From assembly GCA_021413535.1 (NCBI GenBank), contig JAIOQF010000054.1, forward strand, positions 1-5,022: a DNA stretch of 5,022 nt, written 5' to 3'. Positions 1-4,656 of this stretch are shown here, piece by piece. The position numbers were made by a program, and so were the translations under genes. Position 1 is the first letter of the stretch. Each line of letters begins with the position of its first letter. The notes beneath the pieces are model-generated. The model saw nothing but the letters and a program-made list of their open reading frames with translations, made no database searches and was not told where the DNA came from. Source of the stretch: Verrucomicrobiota bacterium (GTDB lineage Bacteria > Verrucomicrobiota > Verrucomicrobiia > Verrucomicrobiales > Verrucomicrobiaceae).

Positions 1-434
1 TGTTCCGCGTCGTAGAGCACCTCGCGCCCGGCTTGTTTGCAGATTTGAACGGTGTCGCGAATCATGGCGCGATTTTCTTCCGGCGTGGTGTTGAGCACTT
101 CGGTCACGTGCAGCAGCCAACTCTTGCCGTAAAAAGTCACCACCGGCGTCTCCGCCGCCAGAAGCATCTTGACCTGGGGATCATCGCTAGCCTTGATGTC
201 CTTGCGACGCGTGCTGCCGAATGCGGCAATCTTCGCGTGCTTAAACTTTTCTTTTTTCGCGAGTTCAAAGAACTCCACGTCCTTCGGATTGCTGCCGGGC
301 CAGCCGCCCTCGATGTAATCGATGCCGAAGGCATCCAGCTCATGCGCAATGCGGATCTTGTCGCGGGAGGAGAAATTCACGCCGGTTCCCTGGGTGCCGT
401 CGCGCAGGGTGGTATCGTAAAGAGAAACGTTCAT
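1..434 (-). CDS. cimA: Citramalate synthase, N-terminal part (3' end beyond window)
   Basis: CimA condenses pyruvate with acetyl-CoA to give (R)-citramalate, the entry to threonine-independent isoleucine synthesis; it is a cytosolic HMGL-like TIM-barrel enzyme related to LeuA. The first 144 residues are visible without a stop. The metal/catalytic motif DTTLRDGTQ is at residues 7-15 (D7 expected metal ligand, R11 catalytic). IEGGWPGSNPKD (41-52) and GKSWLLHVTEVL (103-114) are typical of the citramalate synthase branch; LeuA normally has an IEAGFP-type sequence here. The window ends inside YDAE, the start of the family's YDAEHF stretch. I chose the ATG at 434 because family members begin just before LYDTTLRDG. 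An in-frame ATG at 533 would add 33 residues without a stop, but those residues look like translated low-complexity DNA. No Shine-Dalgarno precedes either start. It lies 194 nt downstream of rpmA, so it may be separately transcribed. Confidence 0.92.
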   Translation of the reverse strand, partial: MNVSLYDTTLRDGTQGTGVNFSSRDKIRIAHELDAFGIDYIEGGWPGSNPKDVEFFELAKKEKFKHAKIAAFGSTRRKDIKASDDPQVKMLLAAETPVVTFYGKSWLLHVTEVLNTTPEENRAMIRDTVQICKQAGREVLYDAE

Positions 435-474
435 GGGGAATAAGGGATAGGTGAAAAGGGACAAGTTGAAAGGG
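433..474 (-). repeat. Imperfect 14-nt (2x7) repeat abutting the cimA start
   Basis: On the coding strand CCCTT recurs at exactly 14-nt spacing (474-470, 460-456, 446-442). Cut into heptads, the stretch reads CCCTTTC, AACTTGT, CCCTTTT, CACCTAT, CCCTTAT, TCCCCAT, the last running into the start codon. Column 3 is C in all six heptads and column 7 is T in five of six. The tract is pyrimidine-rich on the coding strand and occupies the place where a Shine-Dalgarno would be. Confidence 0.65.
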
Positions 475-481
475 AGAAATA

Positions 482-526
482 CCGGAAAGCAACCGGGCAC
501 GGAACTCCCTTGATGAGAAGCAAGGG
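482..526 (-). promoter_or_regulatory. Possible hairpin-bearing leader of cimA
   Basis: A perfect 6-bp inverted repeat CCCTTG / CAAGGG with an 8-nt loop lies at 507-526. A weaker CCGG / CCGG stem with a 7-nt loop lies at 482-496. Both are between rpmA and cimA, about 50-90 nt before the cimA start. No T-run follows either hairpin on the minus strand, so this does not look like a classical intrinsic terminator. A leader structure or an attenuator-like element is possible, but no known riboswitch or T-box hallmark was recognised. Confidence 0.35.
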
Positions 527-555
527 TCTCCATGATTCTAGTTTCCGAGCAACAG

Positions 556-595
556 CGCGCGATCACGCGCGGCCAATATTGGGACTTAGCCCAAT
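556..595 (-). terminator. Two tandem hairpins downstream of rpmA, possible transcript end or processing site
   Basis: Reading along the minus strand after the rpmA stop, a perfect 6-bp stem ATTGGG / CCCAAT with a 6-nt loop (595-578) is followed six bases later by a perfect 6-bp stem CGCGCG / CGCGCG with a 4-nt loop (571-556). They start 33 nt past the rpmA stop codon. There is no U-tract after either stem, so a rho-independent terminator in the strict sense is not supported. A 3'-end protecting structure, or termination of another kind, is possible. Confidence 0.4.
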
Positions 596-628
596 CACGG
601 AATGAATCGAGAGCTGGGCGTGTTGCGC

Positions 629-886
629 TTAGGCGCTAACCGCAGCCAGCTCCACATTAATTCGGCTGCCGTCGCGGTCGAAGTGAACTTTGCCGTCCAC
701 GAGCGACCAGATGGTGTGGTCGCGGCCCATGCCGACGTTTTTGCCGGGCTTCCATTTCTGGCCGCGCTGGCGGGCGATGATGTTGCCGGCGCTGCACACC
801 TGGCCACCATAGATTTTGATGCCGAGTCGCTTGCTCTTGCTGTCGCGACCGTTCTTGACGCTGCCCTGTCCTTTTTTATGTGCCAT
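629..886 (-). CDS. rpmA: 50S ribosomal protein L27
   Basis: L27 is a large-subunit protein whose N-terminal tail reaches toward the peptidyl-transferase centre. The product is 85 residues, the usual length. It begins directly with MAHKKGQGS, then NGRDS (12-16), K-RLGIK (19-24) and GG near residue 27, followed by the basic IIARQRG stretch (36-42), the GxNVGxGRDHT region (48-58) and LVDGKV (62-67). It has no Firmicutes-type cleaved N-terminal extension. The start is fixed by this conserved N-terminus and by a strong Shine-Dalgarno, AGGAGG, 6 nt before the ATG (within 893-898), one of only two clear ones in the window. It lies 26 nt downstream of rplU, the standard rplU-rpmA pair, and is almost certainly co-transcribed with it. 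In many genomes obg follows; here cimA does. Confidence 0.98.
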   Translation of the reverse strand: MAHKKGQGSVKNGRDSKSKRLGIKIYGGQVCSAGNIIARQRGQKWKPGKNVGMGRDHTIWSLVDGKVHFDRDGSRINVELAAVSA

Positions 887-892
887 ATGGAA

Positions 893-898
893 CCTCCT
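893..898 (-). promoter_or_regulatory. Shine-Dalgarno of rpmA
   Basis: The perfect anti-16S complement AGGAGG lies 6 nt upstream of the rpmA ATG, in the 26-nt rplU-rpmA gap. It shows that this organism uses canonical SD initiation for at least some genes, which makes the missing SD at several neighbours notable. Confidence 0.85.
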
Positions 899-912
899 GG
901 GGTGAAATAAAG

Positions 913-1227
913 TTACGCGTTGATCGCGGTGATTTCGAGCTTGGTCAGATTCTGCCGATGGCCCTTCTTGCGATGGTAGCCTTTGCGGCGCTTGAATTTG
1001 AAGGCGATGACCTTAGGGGCCTTGAATTGCTTCAGGACTTTGGCCACCACATTGGCGCCACTGACGAACGGTGCGCCCACTTTGAGACCCTCGCCCTCGC
1101 CTGCGGCCAGGACGGTGTCAAAGGTGATGGAATCGCCCTCATTGAGTTCGAGTTTTTCGACGTCGAGCTTTTCGCCCACAGAGACGCGATATTGTCTGCC
1201 GCCAGTTTTGAAGATTGCGTATGCCAT
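913..1227 (-). CDS. rplU: 50S ribosomal protein L21
   Basis: L21 is an early-assembly 23S rRNA-binding protein of the large subunit. The product is 104 residues, the standard length. It opens with MAYAIFKTGGRQYRV, the hallmark N-terminus (usually M-YAI-TGGKQYKV), has the acidic DVEKLELNEGD segment (22-32), and ends with the basic signature KRRKGYHRKKGHRQ (79-92) and LTKLEI (95-100), which contact rRNA. The start at 1227 is set by this N-terminus; a longer reading frame reaching 1332 overlaps the end of ispD and has no family support. No Shine-Dalgarno is visible (the upstream bases read CCTTCTGGCATT), unlike rpmA just downstream. It lies 91 nt after ispD, with a foldable leader between them. 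Confidence 0.98.
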   Translation of the reverse strand: MAYAIFKTGGRQYRVSVGEKLDVEKLELNEGDSITFDTVLAAGEGEGLKVGAPFVSGANVVAKVLKQFKAPKVIAFKFKRRKGYHRKKGHRQNLTKLEITAINA

Positions 1228-1245
1228 AATGCCAGAAGGAATAGA

Positions 1246-1312
1246 GTGTCGGTTCCCGATGCGCGGGGCGCGAGGGGTGGGGAGACTGACACAATCTTGG
1301 CCACCCGGCAAG
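1246..1312 (-). promoter_or_regulatory. Candidate structured 5' leader of rplU-rpmA
   Basis: In the 91-nt ispD-rplU gap the minus-strand transcript can form two stems. The first is CTTGCC / GGCCAAG with a GGGT loop and one bulged C (1312-1296). The second is GTGTC (1292-1288) with GACAC (1250-1246), extended inward past single mismatches by G-C/T-A pairs and by T-C-C with G-G-G. It encloses a short GC hairpin made of CGCG arms around a 3-nt loop (about 1261-1272). Ribosomal-protein operons are often autoregulated through such leaders. I could not match it to a described L21 leader, and no covariation data are available here. Confidence 0.3.
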
Positions 1313-1318
1313 GAGTTT

Positions 1319-1999
1319 TTATTGTTCTCCAAGCAAGCGCTCCGCCAGCGCGATATCTGCCGGGTGGGTAATCTTCAAATTTGGCAGCGCATTCTCCACC
1401 ACGAAGACCTCCGCCCCGAGGTGTTGCACGGCTGAAACTTCATCGGTGACCTGCAGTCCGTCGCGCAGCACCAACTCGTAAGCTTCACAGAGCAATTCGC
1501 GGTCAAATACCTGCGGGGTCTCCATGATCCAGGCATGGCTGCGATCAATGGAACCGGTGATGGCGCCGTGCTTGTCCGCTCGTTTCAAGGTCTCAGTCAC
1601 CGGACGCGCGCAGGCGACCGCTTTGAATTCGCGGGCTTTTTCAATGCAACGCGCGATCTGCTCCGGCGAGATCAAGGGCCGCGCGCCATCATGCACGGCG
1701 ACAATTTCTGTCTGCGGCGAAAGTTGTTTCAAGCCTTCATGCACGGACAGATGACGCTCCGCTCCACCGGCGCAAAGGGAAACTGGCTTGCGAAAGGAGC
1801 CCAGATCGATCCAGGACTGCACCAGATCGCGAACCGCATCGCCGCCGACCACGCAGATGTTATCGACGGCAGCGCAGGCATCAAACACGTCGATGGTGCG
1901 ATGCAGCACCGGCTTGCCGCGCAAAGGCGCAGACAATTTATCAAAGCCCATTCTCCGACTGCTGCCGGCAGCGACGATTAATGCGGTGGTGTGGTTCAT
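1319..1999 (-). CDS. ispD: 2-C-methyl-D-erythritol 4-phosphate cytidylyltransferase
   Basis: IspD transfers CMP from CTP to MEP, giving CDP-ME and PPi, the third step of the non-mevalonate isoprenoid pathway; it is a cytosolic homodimer. The product is 226 residues, normal for the family. Visible motifs are ALIVAAGSSRRMG (6-18) with K21, which takes the place of the Lys in the usual PKQ; VHDGARPL (102-109); PVTETLKR (133-140); DRSHAWIMETPQ (152-163) with the substrate-contacting Arg; TDEVSAV (185-191); and NLKITHPADIALAE (207-220) with the conserved Lys. The ATG at 1999 gives the family N-terminus (MNHTTALIVAAG); the frame is open 24 codons further upstream but with no support. No Shine-Dalgarno is present; the start codon sits inside a heptanucleotide repeat. 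ispF is not adjacent. It lies 77 nt after the yqeY-like gene and 91 nt before rplU. Confidence 0.96.
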   Translation of the reverse strand: MNHTTALIVAAGSSRRMGFDKLSAPLRGKPVLHRTIDVFDACAAVDNICVVGGDAVRDLVQSWIDLGSFRKPVSLCAGGAERHLSVHEGLKQLSPQTEIVAVHDGARPLISPEQIARCIEKAREFKAVACARPVTETLKRADKHGAITGSIDRSHAWIMETPQVFDRELLCEAYELVLRDGLQVTDEVSAVQHLGAEVFVVENALPNLKITHPADIALAERLLGEQ

Positions 2000-2018
2000 G
2001 GTTCTTGGTTCTTGGTTT
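1993..2018 (-). repeat. Heptanucleotide tandem repeat containing the ispD start codon
   Basis: On the plus strand GGTTC occurs at 1993, 2000 and 2007 and GGTTT at 2014, all exactly 7 nt apart. On the coding strand this is AACCAAG, AACCAAG, AACCATG, AACC, so the ATG at 1999-1997 lies in the third unit and the repeat continues into codons 2-3. The array replaces the normal ribosome-binding region. Confidence 0.8.
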
Positions 2019-2056
2019 CCATGACGGTGCGAGTGATTTGTTGCAACGAAGAACCA
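1999..2056 (-). promoter_or_regulatory. Inverted repeat able to pair with the ispD start region
   Basis: On the coding strand TGGTTCTT (2056-2049) is the perfect 8-nt complement of AAGAACCA, which occurs twice in the heptad array (2013-2006 and 2006-1999). The second copy includes the A of the ATG start codon. The transcript could therefore form either of two mutually exclusive hairpins, with loops of about 35 and 42 nt, one reaching the start codon. Whether it folds this way in the cell is unknown. Confidence 0.35.
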
Positions 2057-2076
2057 GGAACTAATAAACAAAGACC

Positions 2077-2532
2077 CTAAGCAAGCCTTTTCGAGACTTC
2101 GGCGCTGAGCGTCTTATTGTCAGCGGCACCGGCGGTGCGTTCCTGAAGAATTTTCATCACCCGGCCCATGTCTTTCTTCGTCGTGGCCCCGGTCTCGGCG
2201 ATCACGGCTTCGACAAGCTTGATCAAATCGCCCGCGTCCATCGCGGCAGGGAGATATTTTTCCAACACGGCGATCTCCGCTTTCTCAACATCGGCCAGAT
2301 CCTGCCGACTGGCGGATTCATACGACTGCAAAGAGTCCTGGCGCTTCTTGATCTCGCGACGCACCACGACGATGGCGTCCTGATCATCGAGGTCCGAGTC
2401 CGCGCCGAGTTTTTCGATGGCGGCATATTTAATGGCTGACTTGAGCGCGCGCACCACGTTGAGGGCCACGGTATCCTTGGCCCTCATGGCGGTTTTCATG
2501 TCTTCAACGATGCGGGCGGATAGAGTGCTCAT
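2077..2532 (-). CDS. yqeY: GatB/YqeY domain-containing protein
   Basis: This is a free-standing YqeY-type protein of 151 residues, the usual length, related to the C-terminal tRNA-binding tail domain of the GatB subunit of Asp/Glu-tRNA amidotransferase; the exact role of the stand-alone form is unsettled. Supporting motifs are an N-terminal helix with M-TAMRAKD (12-20), LNVVRALKSAIK (24-35), VRREIKKRQDSL (57-68), the EIAVLEKYLPA segment (86-96, matching the family's E--IL--YLP), and KDMGRVMKIL (120-129) before a C-terminal AGAADNKTLSAEV stretch (134-146). I chose the ATG at 2532 because MSTLSARIVEDM fits the family start; the frame stays open 19 codons upstream to a TTG, but that part is repeat DNA. 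No Shine-Dalgarno precedes it. It sits between the small membrane protein gene and ispD on the same strand. Confidence 0.93.
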   Translation of the reverse strand: MSTLSARIVEDMKTAMRAKDTVALNVVRALKSAIKYAAIEKLGADSDLDDQDAIVVVRREIKKRQDSLQSYESASRQDLADVEKAEIAVLEKYLPAAMDAGDLIKLVEAVIAETGATTKKDMGRVMKILQERTAGAADNKTLSAEVSKRLA

Positions 2533-2537
2533 GGGGA

Positions 2538-2570
2538 AATGATGAATGATGAGATGGTCGGATGGAGATG
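2538..2570 (-). repeat. Heptanucleotide-period repeat upstream of yqeY
   Basis: On the plus strand AATGATG is repeated exactly in tandem (2538-2544, 2545-2551, plus one more matching base). GAGATG occurs at 2551-2556 and again exactly 14 nt away at 2565-2570. On the coding strand the stretch reads as CATC-rich pyrimidine heptads that end 5 nt before the ATG with TTCCCC. There is no Shine-Dalgarno. The last bases before the ATG (TTCCCC) are the same as those before cimA. Confidence 0.6.
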
Positions 2571-2618
2571 AATTGCAATCCTTACACAAGGAGACTCGCG
2601 CAACAAGGGTTCAGTTTA

Positions 2619-2849
2619 CTAGAGGCCCAAAAGCTTCCCATATTCTTCCATAGCTGAACCAAAAGCAGACCAGTGATCACATAACCATCCGAGTGGGGAA
2701 TAAAATATCACGAACCAGACTGGCTCCTTAGCCATATGCAACTGTTTACGTAACACCCAGTCAACCGGCCCTATGCTAAGCACATAGAAAACCGGCAATG
2801 CGGCCACGATGGTGATCCACAAGCTTGAGCGGTTGTTCTGTTCTTCCAT
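2619..2849 (-). CDS. Small two-helix membrane protein of unknown function
   Basis: I do not recognise a named family. The 76-residue product has a short polar N-terminus (MEEQNNRSS), a hydrophobic segment at about 10-33 (LWITIVAALPVFYVLSIGP onward), a basic loop with RKQLH (34-38), a second hydrophobic segment at about 43-57 (PVWFVIFYSPLGWL) and a polar amphipathic tail. The pattern 'LPVFYVLSIGP ... FYSPLGWL' resembles small inner-membrane proteins I associate with Verrucomicrobiota/Planctomycetota genomes; this is recollection, not a search. The gene is supported as real by a strong Shine-Dalgarno (GGGGAGGG, 9 nt before the ATG, inside the end of the hydrolase gene) and a 5-nt gap to that gene, implying co-translation. 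By hand count it is about 48% GC, lower than its neighbours. Confidence 0.75.
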   Translation of the reverse strand: MEEQNNRSSLWITIVAALPVFYVLSIGPVDWVLRKQLHMAKEPVWFVIFYSPLGWLCDHWSAFGSAMEEYGKLLGL

Positions 2850-2854
2850 GACGT

Positions 2855-3724
2855 TCAGCCCTCCCCTGTCATCTGCTGGACGATCTCATCTGCCCGCAAA
2901 ATCGGCAACGAATAATGTCCGTCCTTGGGTGTGACTTTGAAGATTGCGCCAGGCACTAGAGCCGCAGTCTTCTGTGCAAGTCCCAGCGGGATATTCCAGT
3001 CTTCATCACCGTGCCAGAAACGCACGGGCATCTGGATTTCTCCGAGATCAAATCCCCAGTCCGATTGGTAAATCATGCCATCGAGCCGCAGTGCGCTCAC
3101 GTTGCCGAGCAAGGCTATGCGACCACTTTGCATCATGATGCGGTGCATGTTTTCATCCTGCAACGCGCGCCGATCTTCCGCAGCGTAGAAACGCGAAAGA
3201 AAATTCTGGGGCCATTGCGTGATCTTGCGACCGGCGACCCACGCGGAGACCCGCAGCCCGTGCCTGAGCGCAAAAGGCACGCGATGCTGCACCCACATGG
3301 CGAGCTTGTAAGCCCAGAAAAGTCCGTCGGTGCCCACGTTGCGGAGCGATGGCGCGCCGCAGACGACGCTGACTCCCAGCAGCCGCTCCGGCATGGCGTG
3401 AGCGCAGGCCAACGCATAGGGGCCGCCGCCGGATACTCCCAGCACATAAAACTTTTCTGCGCCAACCTGCTCGGCCAGTTCGCGCACCAGTGATGGCCAG
3501 TCGGCTAATGTCCGGCCCGGATGAAATTCCGAGAGCCCGATGCCCGGACGGTCCGGCGCGATGATGCGCAAGCCCCTTCGTTTTCCCGTTTCATCCAGCA
3601 GCTCGCCTTGCACACGAGAACTCGGCCAGCCGTGAAAATAAAATAACGGCGCGCCAGTCGGATCACCGTATTCGGCATAGCCAAGGGCGCGGCCCGTGGA
3701 AAGTTTGAAAACCTTGTCGCCCAT
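2855..3724 (-). CDS. Alpha/beta hydrolase fold protein
   Basis: A 289-residue serine hydrolase of the alpha/beta fold, substrate unknown. Visible elements in order are the oxyanion-hole segment YFHGWPSSR (29-37), APDRPGIGLS (56-65) as in many esterase/epoxide-hydrolase-like members, the nucleophile elbow GVSGGG (96-101) with S98, a helical cap-like region at about 130-215, the acid-residue strand FWHGDEDWNIP (236-246; D242 the likely acid), and DGHYS (268-272) with catalytic H270. There is no signal peptide, so it is probably cytosolic. The start at 3724 lies 6 nt after the LOG gene stop and gives the natural N-terminus; no Shine-Dalgarno is visible, so translational coupling is likely. Esterase, lipase or haloalkane-type activities cannot be told apart from sequence alone. 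It is the middle gene of a tight three-gene cluster. Confidence 0.92.
   Translation of the reverse strand: MGDKVFKLSTGRALGYAEYGDPTGAPLFYFHGWPSSRVQGELLDETGKRRGLRIIAPDRPGIGLSEFHPGRTLADWPSLVRELAEQVGAEKFYVLGVSGGGPYALACAHAMPERLLGVSVVCGAPSLRNVGTDGLFWAYKLAMWVQHRVPFALRHGLRVSAWVAGRKITQWPQNFLSRFYAAEDRRALQDENMHRIMMQSGRIALLGNVSALRLDGMIYQSDWGFDLGEIQMPVRFWHGDEDWNIPLGLAQKTAALVPGAIFKVTPKDGHYSLPILRADEIVQQMTGEG
2859..2866 (-). promoter_or_regulatory. Shine-Dalgarno of the small membrane protein gene
   Basis: GGGGAGGG lies on the coding strand within the last codons of the upstream alpha/beta hydrolase gene, 9 nt before the ATG at 2849. It argues that the small downstream frame is translated, and probably coupled to termination of the hydrolase gene. 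Confidence 0.7.
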
Positions 3725-3730
3725 GAAATT

Positions 3731-4549
3731 TTATATACCACGTTCCAGCAGCCAGCCGAAGCGTTTAACGGCAGCCTTGCCCCTGCGGAGACCGAACTCT
3801 TTGATCGCATATTCACTCAAGTGAGCCGACGCCTCTTCCACTGAGTCGGTCATGTAGATTAAAGAAAGGTCCTCCGCACTGATGGTGCCCGCTTGCACCA
3901 TGTGATTCATCAAGGTCACTAGCGGCTGCCAGTATTCCAGTCCCATAAGCACGATGGGAAAATTCCGAATCTTTTTTGTCTGAATGAGCGTGATCGCCTC
4001 GAACATTTCGTCCAGCGTGCCCACGCCGCCAGGCATGATGATGAAGCCGTAACTGTATTTTGTGAGCAATGTCTTGCGCACGAAGAAATAATTAATCGAG
4101 ACCCAGCGATCGAGCCACGGGTTCGGCTTTTGTTCCTGCGGCAAGACAATGTTGCAGCCGACCGAGCGTCCGCCGGCTTCCTTCGCGCCGCGGTTGGCCG
4201 CTTCCATCAAACCCGGGCCACCGCCGGTCATGACCGTGAAACCTAATTTTGCGATCTCTCCGCCCATGCGCCGCGCCAGTTGATAGTGCGGATGGTCTTC
4301 GCGAATGCGCGCGGAACCAAAGACCGTGATGCAGGGCCCCACGAAATGCAGCGCGCGAAATCCGCGCATGAAATCCATGATCGTTCCAAAGAGCAATTTC
4401 AAATCACGCAGTCGCGAGTTCGGTCCTGAGAGCAATGCGCGGTCGGACTCATGACTGAGAAATGATTCCTCTTCGCGCACTTCCGCCGGAGTGGCGGGTG
4501 ATGGCACGGGCAGGATGGATGAGGTCGGGCTGGGCTCTACAGGAGTCAT
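3731..4549 (-). CDS. LOG family (TIGR00730-type) Rossmann-fold protein
   Basis: A 272-residue member of the 'lysine decarboxylase-like' LOG family, whose characterised members hydrolyse nucleoside 5'-monophosphates (cytokinin riboside monophosphate phosphoribohydrolase or purine/pyrimidine nucleosidase), not lysine. Visible are a Pro/Ser/Thr-rich, probably disordered N-terminus (1-25), a helical lead-in (about 45-65), the first Rossmann strand ITVFGSARI (74-82), TGGGPGLMEAANRGA (108-122), the R-K pair in FFVRKTLL (155-162), and the signature PGGVGTLDE (173-181), which matches PGGxGTxxE with the key Thr and Glu present. The start at 4549 is the first ATG in frame; no Shine-Dalgarno lies before it. 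It heads the cluster with the hydrolase and small membrane protein, and is divergent from the gspK-like gene. The specific substrate cannot be assigned from sequence. Confidence 0.9.
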   Translation of the reverse strand: MTPVEPSPTSSILPVPSPATPAEVREEESFLSHESDRALLSGPNSRLRDLKLLFGTIMDFMRGFRALHFVGPCITVFGSARIREDHPHYQLARRMGGEIAKLGFTVMTGGGPGLMEAANRGAKEAGGRSVGCNIVLPQEQKPNPWLDRWVSINYFFVRKTLLTKYSYGFIIMPGGVGTLDEMFEAITLIQTKKIRNFPIVLMGLEYWQPLVTLMNHMVQAGTISAEDLSLIYMTDSVEEASAHLSEYAIKEFGLRRGKAAVKRFGWLLERGI

Positions 4550-4656
4550 GTTGGAAGAAAGATGAATGTATCATGCCGCTGCCCGGTTTTGTCACTGGCA
4601 GATTCTGCGCTGGCGGCGGGACTTGTCAGCGCGTGTGAGCGGGGCTTTAGTGGATC
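4550..4656. promoter_or_regulatory. Divergent intergenic region between the LOG gene and the gspK-like gene
   Basis: This 107-nt spacer separates two divergently read genes and so must hold promoters for both, unless either is read from elsewhere. On the minus strand GTGACA (5/6 to the -35 consensus) is followed 17 nt later by the weak GATACA. On the plus strand TTGTCA at 4623-4628 is followed 17 nt later by TTTAGT at 4646-4651, which would place transcription start at about the ATG. An 11-nt palindrome, GCAGA-T-TCTGC, sits near the middle (4598-4608). None of these boxes is convincing by itself. Confidence 0.35.

Noticed and set aside
33..443. Plus-strand open frame opposite cimA
   Set aside because: The minus strand carries unmistakable citramalate synthase motifs across the whole stretch.
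1228..1332. N-terminal extension of L21 from a start at 1332
   Set aside because: It overlaps the ispD end, and the conserved L21 N-terminus (MAYAIFKTGG) begins at 1227.
880..1371. Plus-strand open frame of about 163 codons opposite rplU
   Set aside because: It is antisense to the certain L21 gene, matches no family and has no ribosome-binding site.
2579..2592. 5-bp hairpin TCCTT-ACAC-AAGGA as a terminator after the small membrane protein gene
   Set aside because: The stem is short, with no GC-rich core and no T-run on the minus strand; it could arise by chance.
3011..3493. Plus-strand open frame of about 160 codons inside the alpha/beta hydrolase gene
   Set aside because: Antisense to a hydrolase with all catalytic motifs intact; no family resemblance.
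4550..4565. Possible period-7 repeat before the LOG gene
   Set aside because: Only two columns of three heptads agree, with no exact unit copy; too weak to group with the three repeats reported.
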